Positions 63,623 through 64,000 of a DNA stretch of 64,000 nt are shown here, one piece after another. How positions within the stretch are numbered: position 1 is the stretch's first letter; every line of letters begins with the position of its first letter. The stretch lies in the NCBI GenBank assembly GCA_019925095.2, contig CM034412.1, positions 14,980,001 through 15,044,000 on the forward strand, in the 5' to 3' direction. The notes under the pieces were generated by a model. The model was not told where the DNA came from. It made no database searches and was given only the letters and a program-made list of their open reading frames with translations. This stretch comes from Dendrolimus kikuchii. Taxonomy: Eukaryota; Arthropoda; Insecta; Lepidoptera; Lasiocampidae. Both the position numbers and the translations under genes were made by a program.

Positions 63623-63757
63623 CCGCAAGAGTTAACTTGAGACCTGAGCGCAGTGCGCGCTTGTCCCCGACTCCCACATTCTTACGGCTCTCGCCATCGA
63701 CGTGTGAGTACCTCGCGCTTACGTCATCCGTGCAAAGTCTCAAGTTAACTCTTGCGG
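63623..63757. mobile_element. 135-bp MITE with 21-bp perfect TIRs
   Basis: TIRs 63623-63643 (starts ccgcaagagttaacttgaga) and 63737-63757. The interior is GC-rich (gagcgcagtgcgcgcttgtc). No clear TSD. Confidence 0.8.
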
Positions 63758-63759
63758 GT

Positions 63760-64000
63760 TGTAGTTTATTGAATAGCTACTCCCACTCATATCTCAACAA
63801 TTTTTCCATGGTTCATTGAGCTGGATATTTATATAAATAACATTTATTGTCGAAAATGACATAGGAGACGACATAAATTACATCTTCATAGATTTTAAAC
63901 CAATACTTAAGAGTAAAAATTGATTAGTACTGACAAAATGGCGTTGCATATCAGTGGCAATACGTCACAGCGTAGTATGCGTGTTTTTCAAATGATTTTG
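63760..64000. other. No recognisable feature
   Basis: AT-rich window end; nothing supported. Confidence 0.45.

Overview
The window looks like moth or butterfly (Lepidoptera) nuclear DNA. The evidence is an AT-rich background, one intron-containing sugar-transporter gene with GT-AG introns, a dense load of Metulj-like SINEs, Helitrons ending in CTAG, BEL/Pao LTR elements, and many LINE 3' ends with short tandem tails. No bacterial, plastid or viral locus, CRISPR array, rRNA gene or free-standing tRNA gene was seen. All family names come from reading the sequence; no database was searched. Labels LINE-A to LINE-I and element J are local to this report.

Layout. 0-6.5 kb: a BEL/Pao retrotransposon on the minus strand (390-6519). 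It has two nearly identical 0.32 kb LTRs and one open 1696-codon polyprotein that keeps protease, RNase H and integrase motifs but lacks the reverse-transcriptase catalytic core. It abuts a broken LINE-A. 6.5-19.5 kb: repeat mosaic with LINE 3' ends, a solo BEL LTR, SINEs, a large foldback element with TTAGG-like motifs (10.2-11.2 kb), GC-rich LINE 3' ends (13.4-14.4 kb), a tRNA-derived SINE and a 190-bp x3 tandem array. 19.5-22.9 kb: the only convincing host gene, a Tret1-like MFS sugar transporter with at least four coding exons on the plus strand and a LINE-B insertion in its first intron. 22.9-31 kb: mostly unrecognised sequence with MITEs, a 364-bp tandem array, Helitron fragments, an exon-like ORF and a pogo-like MITE. 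31-64 kb: dense nested transposable elements. At least eight insertions have readable 12-17 bp target-site duplications (TSDs).

The genes do not form a pathway. The biology visible here is transposable-element activity: LINE machinery acting in cis and on SINEs, rolling-circle Helitrons, foldback and Harbinger-like MITEs, and LTR elements reduced to solo LTRs. The items most worth following up are the RT-less BEL with an open frame, a 156-bp exon-like ORF present twice with conserved length and splice donor, the long form of the Metulj-like SINE carrying an extra 5' module, the CTAG-ended tandem array, and the TTAGG-bearing foldback. I did not find a clearly new multi-gene system.
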